Origin: Symbiodinium natans
Taxonomy: Eukaryota; Sar; Dinophyceae; Suessiales; Symbiodiniaceae
NCBI GenBank assembly: GCA_905221605.1
Contig: CAJNDS010002594.1
Span: 64,001-80,000 of the forward strand
DNA length: 16,000 nucleotides
Direction of reading: 5' to 3'
Notes under the pieces: generated by a model
What the model saw: only the letters and a program-made list of their open reading frames with translations
Database searches by the model: none
What the model was told of the DNA's origin: nothing
Shown here: positions 8,004 through 16,000 of the stretch, piece by piece
Position numbering within the stretch: position 1 is the stretch's first letter
Layout: each line of letters starts with the position of its first letter
Program-made: the position numbers and the translations under genes

Positions 8004-11000
8004 TTACAACGGTTGCCACACATCAGCCTCATGATCCTCATGAGCATTCAAAGTCCGAACCGTAGTCCAAGGCATCATCATCCTCCTTCCCGAATGCTGG
8101 ACGAGAGTCTCAGCGGAGCGCATTGCCACAAAGTTTGACAGATGCAACCCGTCGTGAGCAAGCTGTACGTCCAAACCTGTCCAGGCTCAAATCATTGAGA
8201 AAATGGGCACATAAGCACATTGGCAAGAATGGGGACGAAACTTCGCAACAGCAACTGTCCAAGCGTAGACACAATGCCGAAGGCTCCGAAAGAATGCCCG
8301 GGCCTTCTGAAGCCTTCAAAGCCGCGAGTTCTTCATTCACCTGAATATACCGTTGCTGCGTTGCTGGGCTAATTTGTGCTGAGCTTAAACAGGTGCGAAG
8401 TGCTTCGAGCCTCATCATGGTCTCCGATAGCACAGGAGTCCATCCCGACAAAGAAGCTCCTGAAGGAAACAACGCTTTAAACGCCTAATAACAACGACGA
8501 TGAGCCCCAAAGCTCGTACGGCTGTGGTTCCACTCGCAGTGATTCTAGGTTTCCAGGTGCAAACGCTGCCCTGTGCCGAAATGCACCGCTTATCCGCTCA
8601 CGTTCCTTGCAATTCTACGTTCCAATAAGGTGCGTCGGCATCTTTATATAGCTTGTGTCCTCGGCTGCTGTTTCTTAACATCACTGTAGTTTTTCACCCA
8701 GTCGGTTGTTCTGCTTGACCGCAACACACAACGACTATGGTTCATGTGCGGGCAGGTCAATTCACGAACGCTCCAAAGTGAGGGTTGAGCTGGGTTAGCC
8801 GAAAGCGTGGCGGCCAATGCCAGAAAACCCTATGGACAGATCTACTAGAGATACTAGAGTCGAGACAGGACAGCAAACGGGAAGCTTTAAGGCCTGAAGA
8901 CACGTCGGTGCTCAGCAGGATGAAGATTACGCCTTCGTGTTTCGGGAACTTGCTCAGGGTACGTAAGAGCTCCGTTAGGCGAAGCATGCTTGGTTGACGC
9001 TGCAAACACGGCAACTTTATTGGGAAACCCATTGGTGTGCAAAGCGGACCAACGTGCGCACCAAGCAAACACACGATGCAGCAAAACAGAAAACAGACGC
9101 ACCAGAATTATCAAGGGCGAAACAAAACCCCTGCACTCTGGGTTTACCCAAAACTGTACAACCGCAGGAAATCCCACCCATTCGCATACCCTTACCCTGC
9201 AAGACAAGATGCCAAGTTTCAAGGCTCTCAGAACCGACGCTATTTGGTTCAATCTGCCCACAACTGCGGGTTTATACCCTCTGCCTCCTTCCGTCCAAGA
9301 ATGTAGGGTATACAGGGAGAAACAAACGGAGCTGTTTCAGAACTCTGAAAATCTCTGACAGCACTCTGAAGGCCAGAAGCAGAGGAGACATCTGAGCCTG
9401 AAGCCTTGAACACAGAATGTCAGATTGCGGCACTCATGTTTGCACATTTGGATACATGGTGAAGTCAAACATTGCGAAACAAGATGAAATCGTCTTTGCA
9501 CTGCGCAGCGTGTTCAAGACTGAGTGAAGAGCATGTCTTTGCGTCCTTTGCGGCCGCAGTTTGCGAACCAGGTTCAACGCTTCATCGAGAGACATGTGCG
9601 TAGGGTGTGGCTGTCGAGCCAAGGCATCCACGATGAACACCTCTATTCCACGCTGCCCCACAGCTTCCAGCCAGATCATAGTGTTTGGTGGGACATCCTT
9701 GACATCTGAGATGTACACCTTAGCTCTCGGCCCCCTGCAATGCCAAAACCTCTGGACTGCCCAATGGCCCTATGGCCCTGAGAGTCTGGCTAAAGGATAG
9801 CTTGAGCCTTCAGCGCCGAAGGCAAACCCTAATGAGACATAAGTGCCTCCATGCCAGACCTCAGTACACTCCAAGTTCGCGCATAAGATCGCTGTGGATG
9901 TGTGCAATCCTTTTGAGGACTGGGAGCCGGAAAGAGTGTGACAGGCAGGCCATCGATCTGGATAGCCACCTCGTCGTGAGAGACCTTGCTGCCACAAGCC
10001 ACAGCAATAAGAATGGCATGCTGAAGCAGAGGTCCATTTCAAATTTTGAGGACAGGACTTCCACAAACTCAGTGTAGGCAATACGACGCCGCAGCACACC
10101 CGGTCGAATCAAGTCAGGAGGCTCATGCAGGTATGGAAAAACTTCCCGGACCTTGCGGTGAACAGCGGGCAACGGCGGAATGCAGAACAGGAATACTTCC
10201 ATGTAAAAAAAGCAGTTTGTAACACTAGCGGCATGCACGTCTAAAGATCCCGACCCGATCAAGCGTCGCCTTGTTGGAGATTATTTGCATGGGTCCAGCC
10301 TCATGAGGGGGCACCCCATGTCATGTGCAAAGCTTCCTCCAAGAGCCTAGTGTCGTTCATAATGCATGATTTCCGAAAACTCAAAACTTGAGGATCTTAT
10401 CTTATGGTTTATGGTGCTGCAAAATTGCCGCCTCAAACCTGTCTGAGGACTGAGCGGCATCGGCTAGCCGATATCCGATGTGCTGCCCCTTCTCATCCAG
10501 GACCTTTTCTGTTACCTGACACCAGAAAACAACAAACGAGAGGTAGTTGCTCGCCAAACAAGCATACAAGGAAAGCCGAAGCAGGCGAAACACCTGCAAG
10601 TCCCGAAGGTCATCCATGCCCAGTATTGCATCTGCATGGCCGTGTGTCAGTAGCAAAGCATCAATGCTCTTCACGCCGTACATGGGAAGCGTGGCCAGGG
10701 CAGCCTGCGCTGGCGAGATGACATGGGCTGCAGGGGTGTTGCGACCCTTGGCGAACATGATGCAGGATTGATTGCGACATGCTCTTGCTCCCGCCACCAA
10801 TCTTTGTCGAGTTGCCGTACTTCAGTGGACTTCACCGACTTTAATCACGTTTAACACTGTTCAAACAATATTTTGCAACGGCCCCAGCTCCGGTGCACGT
10901 TGCGCATGTGAATCTCAATGCTATCTATCTCGAATCATTGTAGCCCGTTCCCGCGCCAACAGTGTTCTTGCTTCGGTGGCATTCCGTGCCACATCGCCGT

Positions 11001-11675
11001 CCCGCCTCACTCCCGAACACTTTGGCGCTTCTGCGAAAGAGCAAAATTGCAGGGTTGGGCCTTTCGACGGTGTCGCTCTGCGAGTCCGTTCAAAGGGAGT
11101 TTGTAAGTCGCGGTGCGCATGCTCCAGATCTGTCGTCGTTTTGAATAGAAATCTTGTTTCCGCCACACCAGCAGCTTGTAGAGCTGCTTGATGTCGCTTG
11201 TGGATCGAGATCGTACTCCGGCCACAGTCCCTTGCGCTGCCGTCGCTTTTGGGTCTTGGCGTGCTGCGGATCTCCGGTAGCTTAGGAAGTCGACCTTCGC
11301 GGTGCATGCGTAACACGCAGAGGATTTCCAGCGAGCTCTGGCGCATCGGTCGACTTTTTCCAGCGACGAACCAGCTTTGCAACGCCACGAAATTGTATCA
11401 GGCTGCCTGACGCTTCACTATGGACCACAAACACGCATTTCGAGCCTGCCGCATTGTCTTTCCGGCATCTATCATGATATGCCGAACCTGAGGGTCACAA
11501 GCCGGGGGAACGTCCAGAAACACGGGTCTCCAAGTCTTGAAATGCAGTGAAACGGGCACGTGAAACCAAGGTGAAGCCATGCCAGGAAGGCTCTGCTTCC
11601 ATCTTCAGGGCTGTAGCGCACAAGCAGGGATACATTGAGGCGGCGGTTCTTTGAGGCTGCGTTCTCGGCAGCTTC
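8004..11675 (-). CDS. MBL-fold hydrolase, PhnP-like (C777.06c type), 11 exons
   Basis: Rebuilt by hand as join(11675..11592, 11487..11446, 10704..10594, 10515..10476, 10195..10059, 9984..9928, 9859..9777, 9734..9546, 8459..8411, 8340..8304, 8176..8004), read on the minus strand. This gives 1002 nt in one frame, 333 codons plus TAA. Landmarks in order: [46 protein letters not shown], the metal-binding HxHxD motif with Ala in the last His position as in many eukaryotic members; [23 protein letters not shown] (ligand His); [11 protein letters not shown] (ligand Asp); [57 protein letters not shown]. The family binds two metal ions and acts as a hydrolase, probably a phosphodiesterase; the substrate is unknown. 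Donors: GC six, GT two, GA two; nearly all acceptors are AG|G. The 10476/10195 junction (GA donor) is the least certain. The last ~40 residues exceed the usual family end. Confidence 0.85.
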
Positions 11676-11889
11676 CTGCGCCACTACCCACTGCCACTGT
11701 AGCGCTGCAATGAAGATGTCAAGTAGAGAAAGATGTTCTGAGAACGCTCTGACATGCTCTGACACACAGCAGAAGTATCCGGAATCGTTCAGGTGACCTT
11801 CAACGCTGACATTGGAAACAAGCGAGATGTACGATGGGTGAATGGTGCTTACCTAGTTGAAGAGACCCTCGGCTCCTGACAAACTGCAA

Positions 11890-11909
11890 GGCCGTCCTTG
11901 CGGACGGCC
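11890..11909. repeat. Perfect 8-bp hairpin, GGCCGTCC-TTGC-GGACGGCC
   Basis: Stem 11890-11897 and 11902-11909, loop TTGC. It is very GC-rich compared with its surroundings and lies within the presumed 5' intron of the MBL-fold gene. It could be a small mobile hairpin or a structured RNA element. It reads GRP(C/Q)GRP in two frames by symmetry. Confidence 0.85.
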
Positions 11910-12209
11910 GTACTCGCCTCAGAGAACTCGCAGACAGGCACATGTGGGGGCTGTGCGATCTTCTTTTGTTAGAAGCACCTCAACAACAACCCGCTTTCGG
12001 GAGACCTTTCGTGCCCTTTCACGATCGAGACTTCTGTTTGGTTGCCTGACATGCATCTCTCATAGAAGTATGGAAGCACTTAATTACTGAACTTGTCAAG
12101 AGCTTTGTTTTTTGGTTTCAGCAAGACTTGCTCCCAGCTGCCGAAACTAAATTACCGGCCACATTTCCACACCTGCACAGTCAGAACTGGGAATGACGCG
12201 CATCCGTGC

Positions 12210-12272
12210 GCTGCCAAACGATTCATTGCATCCCTTGCATGGGTCAGATTGGTTCAGCGATGGGATCAGTCG
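12210..12272 (-). CDS. Tentative upstream exon of the MBL-fold gene (CxxC segment)
   Basis: This segment reads RLIPSLNQSDPCKGCNESFGS. It would sit just before [12 protein letters not shown] of the next exon, where related proteins have IP...C.VC followed by the SKNRR strand. Both ends are phase 0. The acceptor is TTTGAAG|CGA behind a pyrimidine-rich stretch; the donor is AGC|GCACGG (a GC donor). The intron to 11676 would be 534 bp. It fits, but the residues are few. An alternative 5' end is ATG at 11943, giving an Arg/Ser-rich, targeting-like leader to 11853 with a GTAAGC donor and acceptor TTGCAG|CG at 11704. Confidence 0.4.
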
Positions 12273-12999
12273 CTTCAAAGCAAAGAAAGGTTTGCTAATT
12301 GCTTGTATGCTGCTTCTTTCTACCGAATGTTTCCAAACATCAGACGTCGAAACTCGCCGGCAAGAGATCGCAAGAGCAAGGACCCTTCCCATGAAATCCC
12401 ATGAACACACACACACACACACAGACACACGCCCACGCACACACGCACGCACACCGGAGCGAGAGGAAGTGAGCACTGAGGCCAATAAATGTTGTGAGGA
12501 TATACATACAAGCACATGGATACACAGTCCTCTCAGAACCTGTTCAAAAGCCGGCTATCCTGAAGTTGCGTTCTGTAAACATTCCGCCGAGCCGGAGGTC
12601 TGAGGCGTTTAGAACTCGAAACATTACGATCATCGCCGCACACCCAGCTCCAAAGCCCCTTTCCCTATCAGCCCGGCCACATGCATTCCTGCCCCCACAA
12701 ATGCTCCTTTCGTATCCCGCTGCCCGTCACATTACAGCCCGGCCGCAGCACTTGCCGAGGCAGCTTCGCGCTAGCGGTTAAATCGCGCAAAACACTCAAT
12801 CTGAGATGACATCGGTTGAGCTGCTCACGGATTCACATCTTCCGTGGAGAACATGGGCCAGTTGTGGAACAGCTGTTGAAACTCCGGACCTCGTTGCGGT
12901 GTTGCAACAGTAAAAAGCAGATTGGATGAGACAATTGCTGTTTTGCCCGCATTTTTGCGCAAACGGATGTATATCTCTGATCTCCTTTTGCTAGGGCAC
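12273..12999. other. Presumed intron or 5' flank
   Basis: No supported exon. It contains the CA-rich microsatellite at 12404-12454. Minus frames of 60-120 codons there are Val/Cys-rich because of the microsatellite. Confidence 0.4.
12404..12454. repeat. Imperfect (CA)n microsatellite
   Basis: A CA run broken by GACA and CGCACG variants. Confidence 0.9.
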
Positions 13000-13068
13000 G
13001 GGCCCGAGGACTATGGCATCAAAAGATCCCGGGGGTGGAGGCGCTTGCACGCAACGCTGGGCATGTGC
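13000..13068 (-). CDS. Tentative first-strand exon, PPPPGSFDAIVLG
   Basis: The minus frame AHAQRCVQAPPPPGSFDAIV then LGP follows TATAAG|GCA and ends at a possible GT (CCC|GTGCCC) or GC (CGG|GCCCGT) donor. MBL-fold hydrolases begin with a strand of the type xxIVFLGTGTS, so SFDAIVLG is the right kind of sequence for the N-terminus of the gene downstream. The GTGTS loop that should follow was not found, so the link to 12210-12272 is unproven. It could belong to another gene. Confidence 0.28.
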
Positions 13069-13560
13069 CTTATAAGCACTCGAAGAAGCACTCGAAGCGT
13101 CCATGTTGCAAAATCCGCTTGCCCAGCCGAGCTCGGCACCATTCGTGGCTGACGCTATCAAAGTCAGTTTTATGTGAAGGGCTCCGTACACCTCCTGACA
13201 ATCCAACTGCTCTGAGTGATGGCCGCGAGGGCGCTGAAAAAATCATGAACTGCTTGCACTTGTCTGCATTAGCTGGCTTGGTTCTTTAAGCCAAACTTTG
13301 ACAACCGGCCAGCTGAGTTCAAGTAAAACATGCTTGGGACATCCAGCGGAAATGCTCTCTCTTCTCACTTCCCAGAGTCATTTCACACTGCCCCCCTTTT
13401 TTGTCAGGAGCTTCTGGAGACTGCACGTCTGGCTTCTTGAGATCCCCACGTCGACGTGTTCTTTGCATCGCATTGTGCTTCATGTTCTTCATGCGTAGTC
13501 GCCTAGTACCATATAAAAGGCGTGTGCTCACTCGATCATACTGTCGAAAGAACAACAGCA
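13069..13560. other. Stretch without a supported gene
   Basis: Short frames on both strands, none recognisable. A small direct repeat (GCACTCGAAGAAGCACTCGAAG) lies at 13075-13098 near the tentative exon. Confidence 0.35.
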
Positions 13561-13662
13561 TCTTAGAACCAGCGGCTGTTGGAAAACTTCTCTTTGCACT
13601 TTGACAGAAGTGAGAGACGATCTTTGTTGGCTCTCACGGCACCAGTTGGCAATTTTGGCCTT

Positions 13663-13727
13663 TTGCACCGCAAGCCCTGCACGGATCGAATCTCGGATGA
13701 TGCAACGTGTAACGGCATCAAAAATAG
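13663..13727 (-). other. Candidate internal exon, unrecognised
   Basis: After TCTGCAAG the minus strand reads IFDAVTRCIIRDSIRAGLAV then QK, and meets a GC-type donor (CAAAAG|GCC). The frame stays open to 13528. Composition is protein-like and the flanks match the splice style of the MBL-fold gene. No family recognised; it may belong to a gene upstream on the same strand. Confidence 0.25.
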
Positions 13728-14056
13728 CTTGCAGACAGAAAGGAAAGCAAGGCAAAAACAAATGCCGAAGAACAAAAGTTCCTGTGATACAAGCCCACAT
13801 AGCTGGTACCTCCGTATTCTGTCGGCAACACGAGCACCGTCAAGTGATACCTGCAATATGGTGGCACGCTTGGTTCAGCATTCCATGCAAGAATCTTGGA
13901 GGGCTGAGCCGCAAGCAGCCTTCTCCAAAAGCTGCCTGCAGTTACAGCACAATCGGAAACAGCTTCCCCTCTCACGATGGGCAATGGACAATGACACTCA
14001 GTTCAGGCAATTGTTACGGATCTAACAATGCATGTGTGCGTACCGCCGGTAGGTGC

Positions 14057-14111
14057 CCAGCAATGCTTTTGCTGCGTCACCAGCTTCTGCTGCTCTTGCT
14101 GCGGCCACCAC
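14057..14111 (-). other. Candidate internal exon, Ala-rich helix
   Basis: After GATTTGATCAAG the minus strand reads VVAAARAAEAGDAAKALL and ends at CTGG|GCACC, a possible GC donor. It is helical and alanine-rich. It could join the candidate exon at 13663-13727, but no family is recognised and the phase was not checked against a partner. Confidence 0.22.
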
Positions 14112-14145
14112 CTTGATCAAATCAAAACAAGCCACAATCCGAAAC

Positions 14146-14180
<35 letters not shown>
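14146..14180. repeat. (CA)n microsatellite
   Basis: About seventeen uninterrupted AC units. The Val/Cys runs in minus-strand frames here come from this repeat. Confidence 0.97.
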
Positions 14181-14184
<4 letters not shown>

Positions 14185-14863
14185 CCAATTGTTCCGGGGT
14201 GCATGTGCCATGATGTGCCATGTAGCTGTAATACACCTGCTGCCCTCCCCTACTGGCACCACAGATGGTTGATGCAAGCAAGGCGAAGAACGGTAAACGC
14301 CGGCCGCACGGCTCCACGACAACGCAGGAGGAGCCGCAATCTCGGTTTTTCGTTGATAGCATCGTACCGCACCAGCATACAGTTCCGCTGATCATACATG
14401 CACCTGCATGACGAGATCCAGGCTCTTTCAACAAAGACCGCTTTGATGGTGTCGGTCCACGTTCGCTTATGCTCAGCATCGCGCTGATACCTGTCCTCAG
14501 CGGTATGGCTCCATGCACCCCCACTAAGTCTAAATCAAAAGTGTAGGGACTTAGGCGGCCACATTCCAACATTAAGCCTTTTGGACACATCATGCACATC
14601 TACCATCACCAGAATTCCTTGAGGATCTGATTCTCGCCTGTCAGCAGTATCCAGCAGCTGCCACGCCTGGGTGGGGCATCCGCTGGCAGTACAGGACCAG
14701 GACCAGTGCATCAAGAACCCTTTTTTGGTTCCCAGCTTGCGGAGATCCTTCCGACCTTTTTCGCAGCGCGAAGCAGTCAACTACTGAGGTAGTATGGTAG
14801 CAGCTGTAGCAATAGTAGCAGCGCCAGCGGCAAAAAACAAGGCGTCGGGAGACGTCAACTTTC
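14181..14863. other. Stretch without a recognised gene
   Basis: Overlapping minus frames (14117-14599 and 14535-14780) are open but show no motif and include microsatellite-derived residues. One alternative minus frame near 14640-14725 (RVLDALVLVLYCQRMPHPG) is exon-like but cannot be anchored. Confidence 0.3.
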
Positions 14864-14865
14864 GG

Positions 14866-14898
<33 letters not shown>
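14864..14898. repeat. (GC)n-(CA)n compound microsatellite
   Basis: GCGCGCGCGC leads directly into about twelve CA units. Alternating purine-pyrimidine of this kind can adopt Z-DNA; this is inference. Confidence 0.95.
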
Positions 14899-15830
14899 GG
14901 CGAGTCGAGTCGCGCTCGTGGGGGCCACTTCTTCCTTGGAGCGAAGTGGTCGACCGGCTGAGCACACTTTTTGCAAGAGACGGTGCTCACACTAACCGCT
15001 TTTTACTTTTTGCCACTTCCGATCCATGTGGATTTCGACGGGTCCATTCGAACTTTGAGGCATTCGACCTCATCCCAAGGAACAGTGGGCAAATCATGTT
15101 CCTGGCCAGCGTTCGGCAACACGCCACTTCTGGGATCGCTTCGCTGGTCTCGTGTATGTGGTGCCGCGAAAAGTCACTTGAATGGGCTGACATTCGGCAC
15201 TTTGATGCAAGCTGTTTTGGTCGAATCCCTGCGCCTTGACGGGCCGACTCATGGAAAAGATTTTCCTGAATCCTTGCAGCTTTGGTCAGTATGGCGCGAT
15301 CTTTCCAAGGCACCGCGGTCTTGACCTTGCAGGATCAAGATGGCGACTTTCCAAAGGGTTAACTTCTCCATCTTTGTTCTGTCGTACTTTGAAGCGAATG
15401 CGACTAGTGCGAGCTGAATCTACAGAAGAGTTTTTAGTTCAAGGAGGCATGTGAACATAGCACTTTCCTCCCAACCAAAGTTTGGGCTACTTTTCCTGAC
15501 CGTACCATGTCCGGAGGCTGAAGCCTTTGCCCGTCGAGTAAAACAAGAGTCGGGGCGATCTGAGCTTTGAGCTGAGACTTTGAGAACTGAGGTTGGCATG
15601 GTCGCACAGTTACGGTACAGCAGTTTGTTTATAGACTTGAGCCGGTAATCTCGCGGCTTGCTTCTTTGTTTTTGCACAGTACATACTGTCACGGCAGGAG
15701 ACATCCAGCTTTCTGAAGCCAATCGGCTTGATTGCATGTGCACGTTGCCCTTAGGCCCACACCTGCATGCAGTTCATAGAATGCTGCCCAGCTCCTCTTG
15801 TGCAGACAGGCAGAAACATCAGAAACACTC
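14899..15830. other. Stretch without a recognised gene
   Basis: Both strands have frames of 70-117 codons, none with a motif or convincing composition. No repeat was noticed. Confidence 0.35.
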
Positions 15831-15954
15831 AAAAACTATCTTTGCTGAGCACGGGCTTTCCTGTGGGCGAAACTGCTCAGCAGTCATGGCCGAAGCCTGG
15901 AAAGCAGCCTCAAGCAGCGCAAGCCTGGCCGTTGCTTCTAGAAGAAGAACTTCA
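15831..15954 (-). other. Candidate exon, Ala/Leu-rich
   Basis: The minus frame reads NPEVLLLEATARLALLEAAF then QASAMTAEQFRPQES and stays open to a TGA near 15831. Upstream, an in-frame TAG just after 15954 requires an acceptor, and CCTAG|AGTAAC is available. A possible GA donor is CCACAG|GAAAGC. It is amphipathic-helix-like. No family recognised; the gene would continue beyond the window's right edge. Confidence 0.25.
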
Positions 15955-15967
15955 GGGTTACTCTAGG

Positions 15968-16000
15968 TGCCACTCCGAGAACAGCGCAAAGTGCCACTCC
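15968..16000. repeat. Short direct repeat at the window edge
   Basis: GTGCCACTCC occurs at 15968-15977 and 15991-16000, a 23-bp period. It could be the start of a tandem array that continues past the window. Confidence 0.5.

Noticed and set aside
8110-8472. 120-codon minus frame that at first looked like one exon with an NEELAALK segment
   Set aside because: The true structure is two short MBL-fold exons in different frames (8411-8459 and 8304-8340) separated by a 70-bp GC-AG intron; most of the frame is intronic or out of frame.
8757-9074. Minus frame with [20 protein letters not shown], considered as a separate exon
   Set aside because: It falls inside the ~1.1-kb intron between the eighth and ninth MBL-fold exons; no matching splice phase or family was found.
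10921-11388. 155-codon minus frame
   Set aside because: It lies wholly in the 741-bp intron between the second and third MBL-fold exons and shows no recognisable domain.
13579-14116. 148- and 171-codon plus frames
   Set aside because: Low-quality composition; the minus strand of the same region reads better as exons.
15205-15235. B-box-like TGGTCGAATCCC suggesting a tRNA
   Set aside because: No matching A box or acceptor stem could be folded around it.
1-16000. Dinoflagellate spliced-leader relic
   Set aside because: No TTTTGGCTCAAG-type word was found on either strand by eye.

Overview
The window looks like nuclear DNA of a dinoflagellate, most probably a Symbiodiniaceae-like alga; this is inferred, with no database search. 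The evidence is: genes cut into many short exons; introns that begin mostly with GC or GA rather than GT and end AG|G; a (CCCTAAA)n telomere-type array; many CA/TG microsatellites; and every supported coding segment on the minus strand. No prokaryotic operon, CRISPR array, tRNA or rRNA was found.

Positions 1-4620 are repeat-rich and apparently gene-free. They hold an 80-bp tandem duplication (123-282), two arrays of the same 8-bp unit CGGGCCCA (548-668 and 2213-2335), two AT-rich fold-back inverted repeats (1027-1076 and 1506-1571), a ~115-bp direct repeat inside degenerate TTTAGGG-like DNA (1576-1690 and 2051-2175), a G7/C7 inverted repeat (2626-2710), a clean telomere-type array (2903-2961), and a ~430-460-bp duplicated unit rich in the word CAAGTCGCA (about 3543-4320, with the word continuing to ~4500).

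Positions 4904-6502 (minus) are one long uninterrupted coding exon of 532 codons: a probable FkbM-like SAM-dependent methyltransferase with a cysteine-rich, PAN/apple-like C-terminal segment and a possible N-terminal signal/anchor.

Positions 8004-11675 (minus), with tentative 5' exons to 12272 and perhaps 13068, are a multi-exon gene rebuilt here by hand. It encodes an MBL-fold hydrolase of the eukaryotic PhnP-like / 'C777.06c' type. Eleven exons join in one frame (1002 nt including the stop). They carry the THGHADA...DDLR motif, the VWHGG...SLGFAFG segment, the YISD segment, the DAL...HPTH segment, the VGM segment and a [12 protein letters not shown]-terminus. Of ten introns, six start with GC, two with GT and two with GA (one of those tentative).

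The remaining DNA (6503-8003 and 12273-16000) has scattered exon-like segments on the minus strand at low confidence, including a protein-like frame at 7171-7436 broken by one in-frame TGA, plus microsatellites and a hairpin. The two recognised genes share a strand, as is common in dinoflagellate gene blocks, but nothing shows they act in one pathway.
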